From NCBI GenBank assembly GCA_964549915.1, contig CAZJWX010000014.1, positions 15,231 through 79,230 of the forward strand: a stretch of DNA of 64,000 nt, given 5' to 3'. Numbering within the stretch: position 1 is the stretch's first letter; every line of letters starts with the position of its first letter. Both the position numbers and the translations under genes were made by a program. Below, in pieces: positions 24,575-33,214 of the stretch. Origin of the DNA: JAUZRW01 sp964549915. GTDB taxonomy: Bacteria; Chloroflexota; Anaerolineae; Aggregatilineales; Phototrophicaceae. The notes beneath the pieces are model-generated. The model worked only from the letters and a program-made list of their open reading frames with translations, was not told the origin of the DNA and ran no database searches.

Positions 24575-25588
24575 TCAGTCCAGCCCGCCATAGGGTTCGA
24601 CAAACCGCAGCACTTCATCCATCGTCGGCATGAAATTGGCGCAGCCGTGCTGCGTCACCACGATGGCACCGCAGGCATTGCCCAACCGTGCCGATCTGTA
24701 CCAGCCCCAATCATTGACATAGCCGTAGAGGAAGCCACCACCAAAGGCATCCCCCGCGCCAAGGATGTTGGTGATTTCCACCGGGAAACCGGGAGCTTCG
24801 ATGATTTCACCATCTGGCAGGTGAATTTTCGCCCCCTCCGCACCGACTTTTTCGACGACAGCATCCAGGTTGAAGCCCAGCATCTGCTCGATATTGCTGC
24901 GGCTGTCTCCCTCAACCTTCGTGTCCGAAACTTGCGAGTGGGTCAGCGACATCTTCGCGGGGTCGTCCAGCATCGCGGCGTTGATCTCATCTTCCGTGCC
25001 AATGACAACATCCACCAGCGGCAACACCGCACGGATTTGCACACCGAACGCCCGCACGTCATGCCACTGATCCGGACGAAAATCGATATCCAGCACCACC
25101 TTGGCGCCAGATTTACGCGCTTGCTCCGCCGCAAACATCGTCGCGCTGCGGCTCGGCTCCTTGCTCAGGTTCGTTCCGGCGAACTGGAAGACCTTGCAAT
25201 CTGCGATGGGCGCTGCCAGCACATCGTCAATCGTCAGGTTGATGTCCGCCGCGTTGTCGCGGTAGTAAACCAGCGGGAACTTATTCGGCGGTTCGATGCC
25301 AAGTACCACTGCACTGGTACGATGCGCTGCCTTGGTCGGGATGAACTGCGTCTCGACCCCTTCTTTATCAAGGAAATCGACGATGAAGCGCCCGACCGGG
25401 TCTTCCCCGATAGCCGTCAACAGCGCGGTTTTCAGCCCCAGGCGACGCCCCCCCACGCTGATATTGGTTGGTGAGCCACCTACATAGGCCGCGAAACTGC
25501 CGATTTGCGAAAACGGCGTCCCGACATCGTTCGAGTACAGGTCGATGGAACTGCGCCCCATGTGCAAGGTATCGTACGTCTTCGTCAT
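24575..25588 (-). CDS. iolC: 5-dehydro-2-deoxygluconokinase IolC
   Basis: A PfkB-family sugar kinase of 337 aa that phosphorylates 2-deoxy-5-keto-gluconate. The N-terminal TLHMGRSSIDLYSNDVGTPF is the IolC hallmark. GGSPTNISVGGRRLGLKTAL and the C-terminal catalytic GAGDAFGGGFLYGYV complete the fold. AGGTG stands seven bases before ATG 25588 and overlaps the iolG stop codon. The gene ends one base before the isomerase start, so translation is probably coupled on both sides. Confidence 0.95.
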   Translation of the reverse strand: MTKTYDTLHMGRSSIDLYSNDVGTPFSQIGSFAAYVGGSPTNISVGGRRLGLKTALLTAIGEDPVGRFIVDFLDKEGVETQFIPTKAAHRTSAVVLGIEPPNKFPLVYYRDNAADINLTIDDVLAAPIADCKVFQFAGTNLSKEPSRSATMFAAEQARKSGAKVVLDIDFRPDQWHDVRAFGVQIRAVLPLVDVVIGTEDEINAAMLDDPAKMSLTHSQVSDTKVEGDSRSNIEQMLGFNLDAVVEKVGAEGAKIHLPDGEIIEAPGFPVEITNILGAGDAFGGGFLYGYVNDWGWYRSARLGNACGAIVVTQHGCANFMPTMDEVLRFVEPYGGLD

Positions 25589-25598
25589 CGCTGCACAC

Positions 25599-26612
25599 CT
25601 ATTCCGCAATTTCGCTGAGCTTCACTGGACAATTCTCCTGGAAGGATCGCCGCGCCGCCTGCGCCATCACCACAGGCACACGCCCATCCATACCTGTGAC
25701 GGGTACGGGTTTGTCTTCCGCCACAGCCTCCACAAAAGCACGCAGTTCATTTTCGTAGGACTGCATGTAGCGTTCCAGGAAGAAATTCAGCGGCAAACTG
25801 GCACGCCTTACCGAGTTCGCGCTCTGGATCGTGACAGCATCGGGATAGAGGTTCTCATTAGTGGCGCTGCCTTCACTGCCGAAGACTTCTACGCGCTGGT
25901 CATAGCCGTAGACCGCCTTGCGACTGTTGTCGATGGTGCCGATTGCGCCGTTAGCAAATTTCAGCGTGACGAGCGCCGTGTCGATATCCCCTGCTTGTCC
26001 GATGGCTTCATCCACCAGCACGGCTCCGGCAGCGTAAATCTCTTCCACCTCGCCGAAGAGAAAACGCGCCATATCGAAGTCGTGGATGGTCATATCGAAG
26101 AAGATGCCACCGGACACCTTGACATATTCAATCGGTGGTGGGCCAGGGTCGCGGCTGACGATGTGCAGCAGATGCGGCATGCCGATTTCTCCCTGTGTGA
26201 TCGCCTGCTGGATGCGCATGAATGAGGGGTCAAAGCGGCGATTGAAGCCAATTTGCAGCTTCACCCCGGCCTGCTCCACCGCTGCCAGCGCTTCATCAAT
26301 CCTGTCCAGTTCAGCGGCAATCGGCTTCTCACAGAAGATGTGCTTTCCGGCACGCGCACAATCGATCATGAAGGGCGCGTGCGTATCAGTGGACGATGCG
26401 ATGATGACTGCATGCACATCGTCACGCCCGATGGCCTCTCGATGATTCACCGTGTGGTGCGCGATGTCATATTGCGCCGCGAGTTCCACCGCCGCTATTT
26501 CGTAGGCATCCGCGACGGAGACGATTCTTGCATTCGGGATGGCGCTCATCACGGCCTGCGCATGGACTTTGCCGATGCGACCAGCACCAATCAACGCCAG
26601 ATTCAACGTCAT
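25599..26612 (-). CDS. iolG: Inositol 2-dehydrogenase IolG
   Basis: A 337-aa Gfo/Idh/MocA dehydrogenase that oxidises myo-inositol to 2-keto-myo-inositol with NAD+, the first pathway step. Visible motifs are ALIGAGRIGKVHAQ (Rossmann), CEKPIA, GFNRRFDPSF and GGIFFDMTIHDFDMARFL with the catalytic D..H pair, all in the positions known for IolG. AAGGAAG lies about six bases upstream of the ATG. It is the first enzyme gene after the transporter, separated from it by a 94-bp gap. Confidence 0.93.
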   Translation of the reverse strand: MTLNLALIGAGRIGKVHAQAVMSAIPNARIVSVADAYEIAAVELAAQYDIAHHTVNHREAIGRDDVHAVIIASSTDTHAPFMIDCARAGKHIFCEKPIAAELDRIDEALAAVEQAGVKLQIGFNRRFDPSFMRIQQAITQGEIGMPHLLHIVSRDPGPPPIEYVKVSGGIFFDMTIHDFDMARFLFGEVEEIYAAGAVLVDEAIGQAGDIDTALVTLKFANGAIGTIDNSRKAVYGYDQRVEVFGSEGSATNENLYPDAVTIQSANSVRRASLPLNFFLERYMQSYENELRAFVEAVAEDKPVPVTGMDGRVPVVMAQAARRSFQENCPVKLSEIAE

Positions 26613-26647
26613 GTTTCGCTTCCTTCCCGGTCAATCCGGGGGTGGCA

Positions 26648-26666
26648 GGGCGTTCACAACGCCCCA
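26648..26666 (-). other. Stem-loop between the ABC ATPase gene and iolG
   Basis: GGGCGTT and AACGCCC form a perfect 7-bp stem around a three-base loop in the 94-bp gap. No U-tract is present. It is likely an intra-operon processing or stabilising structure. Confidence 0.4.
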
Positions 26667-26706
26667 CGAATGGATCATACTTATTGTTCGCGCCGCGCCA
26701 TTTATC

Positions 26707-27609
26707 TCAATCTTCTTCGATTTCGGCGCTGCGCTTGAGCACCTCCGGCTTCAGAGGTGCGTGCCCGTCTTCATCTTCGCGCTCTTCATGAACACCCTTC
26801 GCCAGATCAGCGACGGCATTATCCGCCGTGAATTCGCGCAGTTCATGCTCCAGGCGTTCCAGTTCATCACCGCCAGACATCATGCGGATCATCTCTTCGC
26901 GCGAGAGTTCGGCCTTGGTGAACGTCCCCAGCGTCTTACCGCGCTTGAGGATGGTGAATCGATCGCCGATGGGGTAGGCGTGGTGCGGATTATGCGTGAT
27001 GAAGATCACGGAAACACCGCGCGCACGCGCCTGGGCGATGTAGCGCAGCACTGTGCCCGCCTGTTTCACACCCAGCGCCGAGGTCGGCTCATCCAGAATG
27101 AGTACCTTCGCGCCGAAGTAGACCGCACGCGCAATCGCTACCGACTGGCGCTCACCGCCTGAAAGAGTGCCGACAGGCTGTTCTGGATCGCGGATGTCGA
27201 TGCCCATTTTGGCCATCTCTTCGCGCGCGATGTCATTGGCTTTGGCGACATCAAAACGACGGAAGGGCCAGAAGCCCCTGGTTGGCTCGCTACCCAGGAA
27301 GAAATTGCGCGAGATGCTCATCAACGAGACCATGGCCAGATCCTGGTAGACTGTCGCAATCCCATGATCTAGCGCGTCGCGCGGGGAGTTGAAGTCCACC
27401 GGCTTCCCATCAACGAGGTATTGGCCTTCGCTGGGCTTATGCACGCCGGAAAGTGTCTTGATGAGCGTGGATTTACCCGCGCCATTATCCCCCAGGAGGC
27501 ACATCACCTCGCCGGGCATAATCGTCATGCTGACATCGCTGAGGGCGATCACGCTGCCAAAATATTTGGAGACGTTGCGTACTTCGATAGCGGGAGTGGT
27601 CTTATTCAT
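26707..27609 (-). CDS. Sugar (probably inositol) ABC transporter, single-domain ATP-binding protein
   Basis: A 300-aa ATPase of the FrcA type: one ATP-binding domain, unlike the two-domain RbsA/MglA proteins usual for this transporter class. It has Walker A GDNGAGKST, signature LSGGERQSVAIARAV, Walker B VLILDEPTSALG and the ITHNPHHAYPIGDRFTILKRG block of FrcA-like proteins. The last 60 residues form a charged, acidic extension with no known fold. ATG 27609 is preferred over ATG 27612 because the GGGAGG is then six bases away. It overlaps the permease stop as TGATG. Confidence 0.88.
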   Translation of the reverse strand: MNKTTPAIEVRNVSKYFGSVIALSDVSMTIMPGEVMCLLGDNGAGKSTLIKTLSGVHKPSEGQYLVDGKPVDFNSPRDALDHGIATVYQDLAMVSLMSISRNFFLGSEPTRGFWPFRRFDVAKANDIAREEMAKMGIDIRDPEQPVGTLSGGERQSVAIARAVYFGAKVLILDEPTSALGVKQAGTVLRYIAQARARGVSVIFITHNPHHAYPIGDRFTILKRGKTLGTFTKAELSREEMIRMMSGGDELERLEHELREFTADNAVADLAKGVHEEREDEDGHAPLKPEVLKRSAEIEED

Positions 27610-28724
27610 CATCGGCCTCCCAGCGCTTGTCTACGAACGTAGTTATTCACCAGCACGGCCACGATAATCAACGCACCCAGCACAACGCGGAACAACTCAG
27701 AGTCGATGCCCGCTGCCGGCACGCCCAACCGCACCATGCCATAGATCAGTGCGCCCAGCGCCCCACCGATGACGGAACCATACCCACCGGTGAGCAACGT
27801 GCCGCCGATTACGGCTGCGGAAATCGCAAAGAGTTCCTGCAAATCGCCGCGCAACGCCGCCGCGCTCTGGATGCCGAAAACCTGAATTTGACCGAGGAGC
27901 CACGCCGCAGCCGCCGTCGTCATGAAGAGGGAAATCTTCACGCGGTCAACCGGAACACCCGTGTTGCGTGCTGCATTTTCGTCACCGCCGACGGCGAAAA
28001 TCCAATTGCCGAAACGTGTGCGCAGTAGCACCCAGGTCGCGATAGCGATGAGTGCCAGCCACCAGAGGATCGACACATCGAAATCGGTCGTTGAAGTGAT
28101 GGTAACGGTCTCCCCTGTGAAGGAGGTGCGCTCTGTCACCCGTTCCAGGCTAATGAATGCGGAATGGAAGAGAGGACGCCAATTCTGCCAGCCATCCACC
28201 TTCTGCGCGAGGGCATCCACATTCGACGTGCCAGCGGCAGCCAGCGACAGCGCAATCGTCGCGCCGCGAACCGCGAAAAGCGAACCGAGTGTGATGATGA
28301 ATGAGGGCAGTTTCGTGCGGACAACCAATAACCCGTTGAAGAAGCCAATCCCCAGCGCGATCAAGAGCGACAGGAGCATAGCGATGGGCAGCGGGAGGCC
28401 ATAGGTGGCGGCAAAAATCGCCGTAGCCATCGTGGACGCGCCAATTGTCGAACCTACGGAGAGATCAAATTCTCCGGCGATCATCAGGAGCGTCACTGCG
28501 ACAACCAGAATGCCGAGTTCGGATGCGGTCTCCAGAAAGAGGGATGCACCGTTCACCCCGGCAAAATCAGCCCCGGCTGCAAATGCAAAGAAAATCCAGA
28601 TGACGACGACACCAGCGAGCGCGCCTACTTCCGGTCGCCGCAAAATGCGCTGCACGAGGCTGGCCTGCTTGACGCGCTCATCTCCTGGTTTTTGTTTCTG
28701 TACGGTACTCGTTGCGGATGCCAT
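27609..28724 (-). CDS. Sugar (probably inositol) ABC transporter, permease
   Basis: A 371-aa inner-membrane permease of the RbsC/FrcC family. It shows many hydrophobic segments and the motif block AGEFDLSVGSTIGAS, then NAARNTGVPVDRVKISLF and VIGGTLLTGGYGSVIGGALGALI. An insertion of about 45 residues between membrane helices (around residues 170-215, containing GWQNWRPLF) is longer than in RbsC. I start at ATG 28724, and a TTG four codons upstream is less likely. The inositol role is inferred from the operon. Confidence 0.87.
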   Translation of the reverse strand: MASATSTVQKQKPGDERVKQASLVQRILRRPEVGALAGVVVIWIFFAFAAGADFAGVNGASLFLETASELGILVVAVTLLMIAGEFDLSVGSTIGASTMATAIFAATYGLPLPIAMLLSLLIALGIGFFNGLLVVRTKLPSFIITLGSLFAVRGATIALSLAAAGTSNVDALAQKVDGWQNWRPLFHSAFISLERVTERTSFTGETVTITSTTDFDVSILWWLALIAIATWVLLRTRFGNWIFAVGGDENAARNTGVPVDRVKISLFMTTAAAAWLLGQIQVFGIQSAAALRGDLQELFAISAAVIGGTLLTGGYGSVIGGALGALIYGMVRLGVPAAGIDSELFRVVLGALIIVAVLVNNYVRRQALGGR

Positions 28725-28768
28725 CTCACAATCCAATCAATCAAATAACTCTAATTTCGTCCATCAGG

Positions 28769-28795
28769 GAGTGAGCGACATTGCGTCGCCCACTC
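28769..28795 (-). other. Stem-loop after the sugar-binding-protein gene
   Basis: On the minus strand GAGTG-G-GCGAC pairs with GTCGC-T-CACTC (11 bp including one G-U) around GCAAT. It lies about 40 bases after the binding-protein stop and before the permease, without a U-tract. This is the position where such structures raise binding-protein mRNA relative to permease mRNA. Confidence 0.5.
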
Positions 28796-28834
28796 ACCGT
28801 TGCTATTGGTGTAGGACAATGTACTCTACGGGGC

Positions 28835-29803
28835 TTAGCGTGTACCGCGCGCGCTGTATTCAATCACAGCTTCTGCGTTCTCTGCGGTCACGAAACCGGG
28901 GCCGGTCAGAACAATGGTGCTGCCGGGTGTGTTGAGGTTATCGAGGTAGAGGTACATATAGGTCACACCAAGGTAGCCCTGGGTGTACTGCTGCTGGTCG
29001 ATGGCGAACAGCATTTCGCCGTCAGCAATCGCGGTCAGCACTTCCGGCGAGAGGTCGAAGGTTGCCAGAGCCACGACACCGACCAAGCCGTTGTCGCGCA
29101 GGGCACCCAGCACCGGAACCGCACCCGTCGGACCGAGGGTAAAAATGCCGTTGATGCTCTCATCTTCTCCGAGCGCTGCCAACACACGATTCTGCGTTTC
29201 GGTGGGATCGTTGAGGTCAACTTCCAGAACCTCAGCGCTGCCGCCCGCTTCTTCCATCGCATCGGTGAAGCCCTGGCAGCGCAGATCAAGCGCCACGTTG
29301 CCGACTTCCTGGTTCACGCAGAGGGCATTGGTCACGCCAGCTTCCGCCATACGCTGACCGCCGCCGAAGCCTGCTTCGTATTCCGTCTGCCCGACATGGG
29401 CGATCACGCCGAGTTCTTCGGCGACATCACTGCCGGAGTTGATGCTGATGACCGGGATGCCTGCATCAATCGCTGCGGTGATCGATTCTTCCAGCGCCGA
29501 CGGGTCGGGGTTGGAGACAATCAGACCGTCCGGAGCGCTGGCAACCGCCGCATCAATCAACTGCGACATGGCCACCATATCGAAGGTTTCCGGAGCCTGG
29601 TATTCGGTTTCGACGCAGTCGAGATCAGCATCGGCGTCGTCCACGCCGTTCTTCACGACCGACCAGAAGGGATCGGATGCCTGACCGTGAGTGACCACCA
29701 CGATACGATACGTGGTTTCGCATTCCTGGGCGGCGCTGGGGAAAACGGCGACGGCACCCACGATGAGCGCCAGAACGACCAACAAACGAACTGCTTTCTT
29801 CAT
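28835..29803 (-). CDS. Sugar (probably inositol) ABC transporter, substrate-binding protein
   Basis: A 322-aa exported Peripla_BP_4 (RbsB/IbpA-like) protein. MKKAVRLLVVLALIVGAVAVFPSAAQ is a signal peptide with no lipobox. The mature part begins YRIVVVTHGQASDPFWSVVKNGVDDA, followed by DGLIVSNPDPSALEESITAAIDAGIPVISINSG and AIDQQQYTQGYLGV, as in ribose/inositol binding proteins. AGAGG is six bases before ATG 29803. An upstream open extension has no start signal. It is the first gene of the 13.5-kb inositol operon and faces the IclR regulator. Confidence 0.9.
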   Translation of the reverse strand: MKKAVRLLVVLALIVGAVAVFPSAAQECETTYRIVVVTHGQASDPFWSVVKNGVDDADADLDCVETEYQAPETFDMVAMSQLIDAAVASAPDGLIVSNPDPSALEESITAAIDAGIPVISINSGSDVAEELGVIAHVGQTEYEAGFGGGQRMAEAGVTNALCVNQEVGNVALDLRCQGFTDAMEEAGGSAEVLEVDLNDPTETQNRVLAALGEDESINGIFTLGPTGAVPVLGALRDNGLVGVVALATFDLSPEVLTAIADGEMLFAIDQQQYTQGYLGVTYMYLYLDNLNTPGSTIVLTGPGFVTAENAEAVIEYSARGTR

Positions 29804-29882
29804 GAAACACCTCTCACAATACTTAAGGTCAACCCAAAATATTCTGCCAGTGTGGAGGGGTTGGCTCCGCACGGCGCACATA

Positions 29883-29911
29883 GAATTAACATATCGCGGC
29901 GCTATTGTCAA
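29883..29911 (-). promoter_or_regulatory. Promoter of the inositol transport/catabolism operon
   Basis: On the minus strand a perfect TTGACA and TAATTC are separated by 17 bases, about 80 bases upstream of the binding-protein ATG. It is the best sigma-70-type promoter in the window. Its -35 lies only seven bases from the -35 of the divergent regulator promoter, so one bound regulator could affect both. Confidence 0.7.
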
Positions 29912-29917
29912 TAAAAC

Positions 29918-29946
29918 TTGAAAAAGCACTCCAAATCTGATAATTT
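29918..29946 (+). promoter_or_regulatory. Promoter of the IclR-family regulator
   Basis: TTGAAA and TAATTT are separated by 17 bases on the plus strand, 40 bases before the regulator ATG. An imperfect palindrome (TTGGC..TGCAA, about 29949-29963) just downstream is a possible operator. Confidence 0.65.
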
Positions 29947-29986
29947 GTTGGCTATTGTGCAACGAATGACGGGGTAGGAACCGCAT

Positions 29987-30742
29987 ATGCGCGAAATTCA
30001 ATCACTCGCTCGGGGGGTACAGATCATTGACTTGCTCGTCAATTCCTGCCGCCCACACAGTATCACCGAACTTGCCGCCGCGCTGGAGCTGGATAAGAGT
30101 AGCGTATCACGACTCGTACGCACGCTGGAAAACTATGGATATGTGCAGAAAGCCAACGGCTCCCGCAAGTACACGATTGGCAAGCGTATGTTTGCCATCG
30201 GCCTGCAACTGACCAACCGCCACGCTGTGCGCGAGACGGCCAAGCCCTACCTGGATTACCTCGCTACAGTTACCGGGGAGTGCGCTCATATCGGGGTCTA
30301 TTCGGCGGGTAAGGCGCTGGTGACCGATGATGTACAACCGGAGACCTCTCTGTTGCGGGTCATCGGCAAGTCAGGACGGCACATCAACCTGCACAACACG
30401 GCAGTAGGTAAGGGGCTGGTCGCTTACGGAGATTTCCCCATTCCTGAAGAATTCCCGGCGCTGACCCCCAGGACGATCACTGATCCGGAATTATTCGCAG
30501 AGGAATTACAGCGCGTCCGTGAGCAGGGGTATGCCCTGGATGATGAAGAGAATGAACCGGGCGTGCGCTGCATTGCAGCCCCGGTCTTCGATATGGTGGG
30601 CGTGACAGTCGCCTCCGTCGGCATCTCTGGCCCGACGGTGCGCGTCACCGATGAACGCATTGAGCAGCTCGCGTGCGCGGTGAAAGAAGTGGCGCAGCGT
30701 CTATCCAGAGAATTGGGATTCCGGGGCGAGACACCCTCTTGA
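29987..30742 (+). CDS. IclR-family transcriptional regulator (probable regulator of the inositol operon)
   Basis: A 251-aa regulator. Residues 1-70 form the IclR winged helix-turn-helix (SLARGVQIIDLLV, SITELAAALELDKSSVSRLVRTLENYGYVQ, TIGKRMF). Residues 80-245 are the ligand-binding IclR domain, with LHNTAVGKGLVAY, CIAAPVFD and VGISGPTVRV. It is transcribed divergently from the inositol operon with a shared 183-bp control region, the usual arrangement for a local regulator. Its ligand, perhaps an inositol catabolite, is not evident from sequence. Confidence 0.92.
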   Translation: MREIQSLARGVQIIDLLVNSCRPHSITELAAALELDKSSVSRLVRTLENYGYVQKANGSRKYTIGKRMFAIGLQLTNRHAVRETAKPYLDYLATVTGECAHIGVYSAGKALVTDDVQPETSLLRVIGKSGRHINLHNTAVGKGLVAYGDFPIPEEFPALTPRTITDPELFAEELQRVREQGYALDDEENEPGVRCIAAPVFDMVGVTVASVGISGPTVRVTDERIEQLACAVKEVAQRLSRELGFRGETPS

Positions 30743-30766
30743 CAAACGCATCTACCCGAGTAGAAT
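30739..30766 (+). promoter_or_regulatory. Promoter of the 57-aa small gene
   Basis: A perfect TTGACA overlaps the regulator stop codon and is followed after 16 bases by TAGAAT. The next open frame starts about 80 bases downstream. Confidence 0.55.
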
Positions 30767-30847
30767 CATGATTGTACAAGTTTTCACAGAATAGTTCCGT
30801 TGTTGATGGTCTCGTTTAATTCACCACGTAAAGGACGGTGACCAAAC

Positions 30848-31021
30848 ATGGGAACGAAGTATTTCGTCAAGTTCATCGGCGACAAGCATGTGACCGTCGC
30901 AGTTGCCCGGAATGAAGAGGAAGCGCAGACCCTGTCCCGCAACCACTTCGAAGAAACGACCGAAACCTTCTACAATTGGGTTCGTTCGAATACACAGCCC
31001 CTCAGCGGCCACACGCGCTGA
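30848..31021 (+). CDS. 57-aa conserved-looking small protein, unknown function
   Basis: This small gene encodes 57 residues: MGTKYFVKFIGDKHVTVAVA, then an acidic/polar stretch (NEEEAQTLSRNHFEE) and FYNWVRSNTQ. It reads like a small soluble alpha/beta protein. A promoter lies upstream, AAGG..GGTG stands before the ATG, and a strong terminator follows 30 bases after the stop, so it is a complete monocistronic unit. I recognise no family. Confidence 0.65.
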   Translation: MGTKYFVKFIGDKHVTVAVARNEEEAQTLSRNHFEETTETFYNWVRSNTQPLSGHTR

Positions 31022-31047
31022 GATACCGAACAGAGTAGCCTCGAGCA

Positions 31048-31086
31048 GCAGAAAGCGCCTCCAGCACCGGGCGCTTTCTTGTTTTC
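31048..31086 (+). terminator. Rho-independent terminator of the 57-aa gene
   Basis: GAAAGCGCC (31051-31059) and GGCGCTTTC (31070-31078) form a perfect 9-bp stem followed by TTGTTTT. Confidence 0.85.
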
Positions 31087-31331
31087 TGGGGATTGGTGAC
31101 GCTCCCCACGAACAAATTCGGGGGCTTCTGTTGCACGCTTGCCCCGATGGGCTACGTTATGCAACACGGACACGGCCTGCACGATGTTGCAAATGTTTTC
31201 TCAGCTTACCCTGCCTCCGCATTGCATATATTATTTAATATTTTAGCGCAGCGTATTTTGCCCGACAATTTCCGCGACAAAATCCAGCCACACGCACCAC
31301 GCGCCTTATCTCCCCTCAGGTTGTGCCTGAT

Positions 31332-33101
31332 CTATGCCGACGGATGAGCAGCTGGTTTGAGCGTCTCGCAAGCCTCATGGGTCGTCAGGAAGAAGTGATC
31401 CTTGCCAAGGCGGTCGACAAAGCCGATGCGCTTCAGCCGATCCATCACCGGGCCTTTGACCTCCGCCATGTAGAAGCCGATGCCGTTATCTGCCAGGTAC
31501 TTATGTAGTTCTTCCAGCACTTCCAGCGCACTGGTGTCAATGTAGTTGACGGCATTGCAGACCAGCACAAAATGCTCGATCTCCTGGTGATCCGCCACCT
31601 GACACAAGACCATATCTTCCAGATACTGCGCGTTGGGGAAGTAGAGGCTCTCATCAATGCGCAGGGCCAGTATGTTGGGATACGTTTCAACGTCATGGCG
31701 CAACACATTGCGATACTCTTCTGTGCCCTCAATGCGGCCGACAACTGCGACATGGGGACGGCTCGTATGCCAGAGATAGAGCGCAATCGAGACCCCTGCC
31801 CCAACGAATATGCCGACTTCAATACCCAGTTCCAGCACTGCGACGAAGGTGATTAGCAGCGAGATCGCGTCGGACTTGCTGTACTTCCACGCATGCGTGA
31901 ACGCTTCGACATCCACCAGCGAGGCAACCGCCACGACCACAATTGCCGCCAGCACAGCGTTCGGCAGGAAATAGAAGAGCGGCGTCAAAAAGACCACCGT
32001 AAGCAAGACCAGCCCTGCTGTGATCAACGAGGCCAGCCCGGTATTGGCTCCGGCAGTGAAGTTGACCATCGAACGGCTGAATCCACCTGTAACCGGATAG
32101 CCCCCGGTAAAACTCGCGCCCAGATTGGCCGCGCCCAGGGCGATCAATTCCTGGTTGGCATCGACCTTCTGGCGTCTCTTGGCAGCCAGAGCCTTCGCGA
32201 CCGAAATGCTCTCCATATAACTGACGACGCCAATCGTCAATGCAATCGGCAATAGCGCCTGCCAGGTAGCCAGATCGAACTGTGGAGCAGTCAATGGTGG
32301 CAACCCTCCGGGAACATCGCCGACAATCGCTACGCCAGCGCTCTCATTCAGGCTGAAAAAATAGACGACAGCGCTGCCCAGCAGCACGATCACCAGGGGG
32401 CCAATCTTCGTCAGGCCGACAACCCAGGTCGTCGGCAGCCCCAGGGATTTCAACTGCTTGCCCAGAGCGAATTTGAAGTAGAGTAAGATGCCGATGCTCA
32501 CCAGCCCGATGAGCAGAGTCACTGGATTCGTCTGCGAGATATTTTCCAGCGCATAGAGAATCAATTCGTGGAAATGCTCGGTGCGCGGGATATTGAAGCC
32601 CAACAGGCTCTTCAATTGGCTGAAGCCAATCACCAATGCAGCAGCACTCGTGAAACCGGATAGAACCGGATGACTGAGGAAGTTCACGAGGAAGCCCACG
32701 CGGAAGATTCCCATTGCCAACTGGATCAAGCCGACCAGCAGAGCCAGCGTAATCGCCAGCGCCAGAGTCTCGCTGGTCGAAGCTGGTTCCAGCGCCGCGA
32801 TCCCGCTGGCAACCAGCAGCGAGACCATCGCTACCGGGCCAACCGCCAGCGCACGACTGGTTCCCAGCAGCCCGTAGATCAGCAGGGGCACGATGCTCGC
32901 ATAGAGTCCGACTTCGGCGGGTAAACCCGCCAGCAGTGCGTACGCCATGCCTTGCGGGACGAGCATCACCGCCACGATGATCCCGGCGATCAGATCACCG
33001 GAGAGGTTCTCTCGCTTGTAATTCAGCAGCCAATCGGTGAACGGAAAATAGCTCCGCAAGTTGAAACGCTCTGAAACTGGCTCCCGTGCCTGTGTTGCCA
33101 T
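31332..33101 (-). CDS. SulP-family anion transporter with C-terminal STAS domain
   Basis: A 589-aa inner-membrane protein. Residues 20-430 hold the SulP core with about 12-14 hydrophobic segments. It includes the family signature LVPQGMAYALLAGLPAEVGLYASIVP and the NLGASFTGGYPVTGGFSRSMVNF block. Residues 445-560 are a STAS domain (ILALRIDESLYFPNA, NYIDTSALEVLEEL). SulP proteins carry sulfate, bicarbonate or other anions. The two sulfur-metabolism genes upstream suggest sulfate, sulfite or thiosulfate, perhaps export of the oxidised product. This is inferred only from context. Confidence 0.92.
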   Translation of the reverse strand: MATQAREPVSERFNLRSYFPFTDWLLNYKRENLSGDLIAGIIVAVMLVPQGMAYALLAGLPAEVGLYASIVPLLIYGLLGTSRALAVGPVAMVSLLVASGIAALEPASTSETLALAITLALLVGLIQLAMGIFRVGFLVNFLSHPVLSGFTSAAALVIGFSQLKSLLGFNIPRTEHFHELILYALENISQTNPVTLLIGLVSIGILLYFKFALGKQLKSLGLPTTWVVGLTKIGPLVIVLLGSAVVYFFSLNESAGVAIVGDVPGGLPPLTAPQFDLATWQALLPIALTIGVVSYMESISVAKALAAKRRQKVDANQELIALGAANLGASFTGGYPVTGGFSRSMVNFTAGANTGLASLITAGLVLLTVVFLTPLFYFLPNAVLAAIVVVAVASLVDVEAFTHAWKYSKSDAISLLITFVAVLELGIEVGIFVGAGVSIALYLWHTSRPHVAVVGRIEGTEEYRNVLRHDVETYPNILALRIDESLYFPNAQYLEDMVLCQVADHQEIEHFVLVCNAVNYIDTSALEVLEELHKYLADNGIGFYMAEVKGPVMDRLKRIGFVDRLGKDHFFLTTHEACETLKPAAHPSA

Positions 33102-33147
33102 TCGTCTTAACCTTCATCAATTTCTTGCGTACTGAATTCAACGAGAA

Positions 33148-33177
33148 CAGGGGAACGGAAGTCCCCCTATTCCCCTG
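33148..33177 (-). other. Stem-loop between the persulfide dioxygenase and SulP genes
   Basis: CAGGGGAA and TTCCCCTG form a perfect 8-bp stem around 14 bases in the 113-bp gap. The minus strand continues with TTCTCGTTG, so it is at best a weak terminator and may separate expression of the two genes. Confidence 0.4.
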
Positions 33178-33214
33178 CTCGATTCGTGGATGAACGTGTG
33201 ATCGCTGCGAAGCG

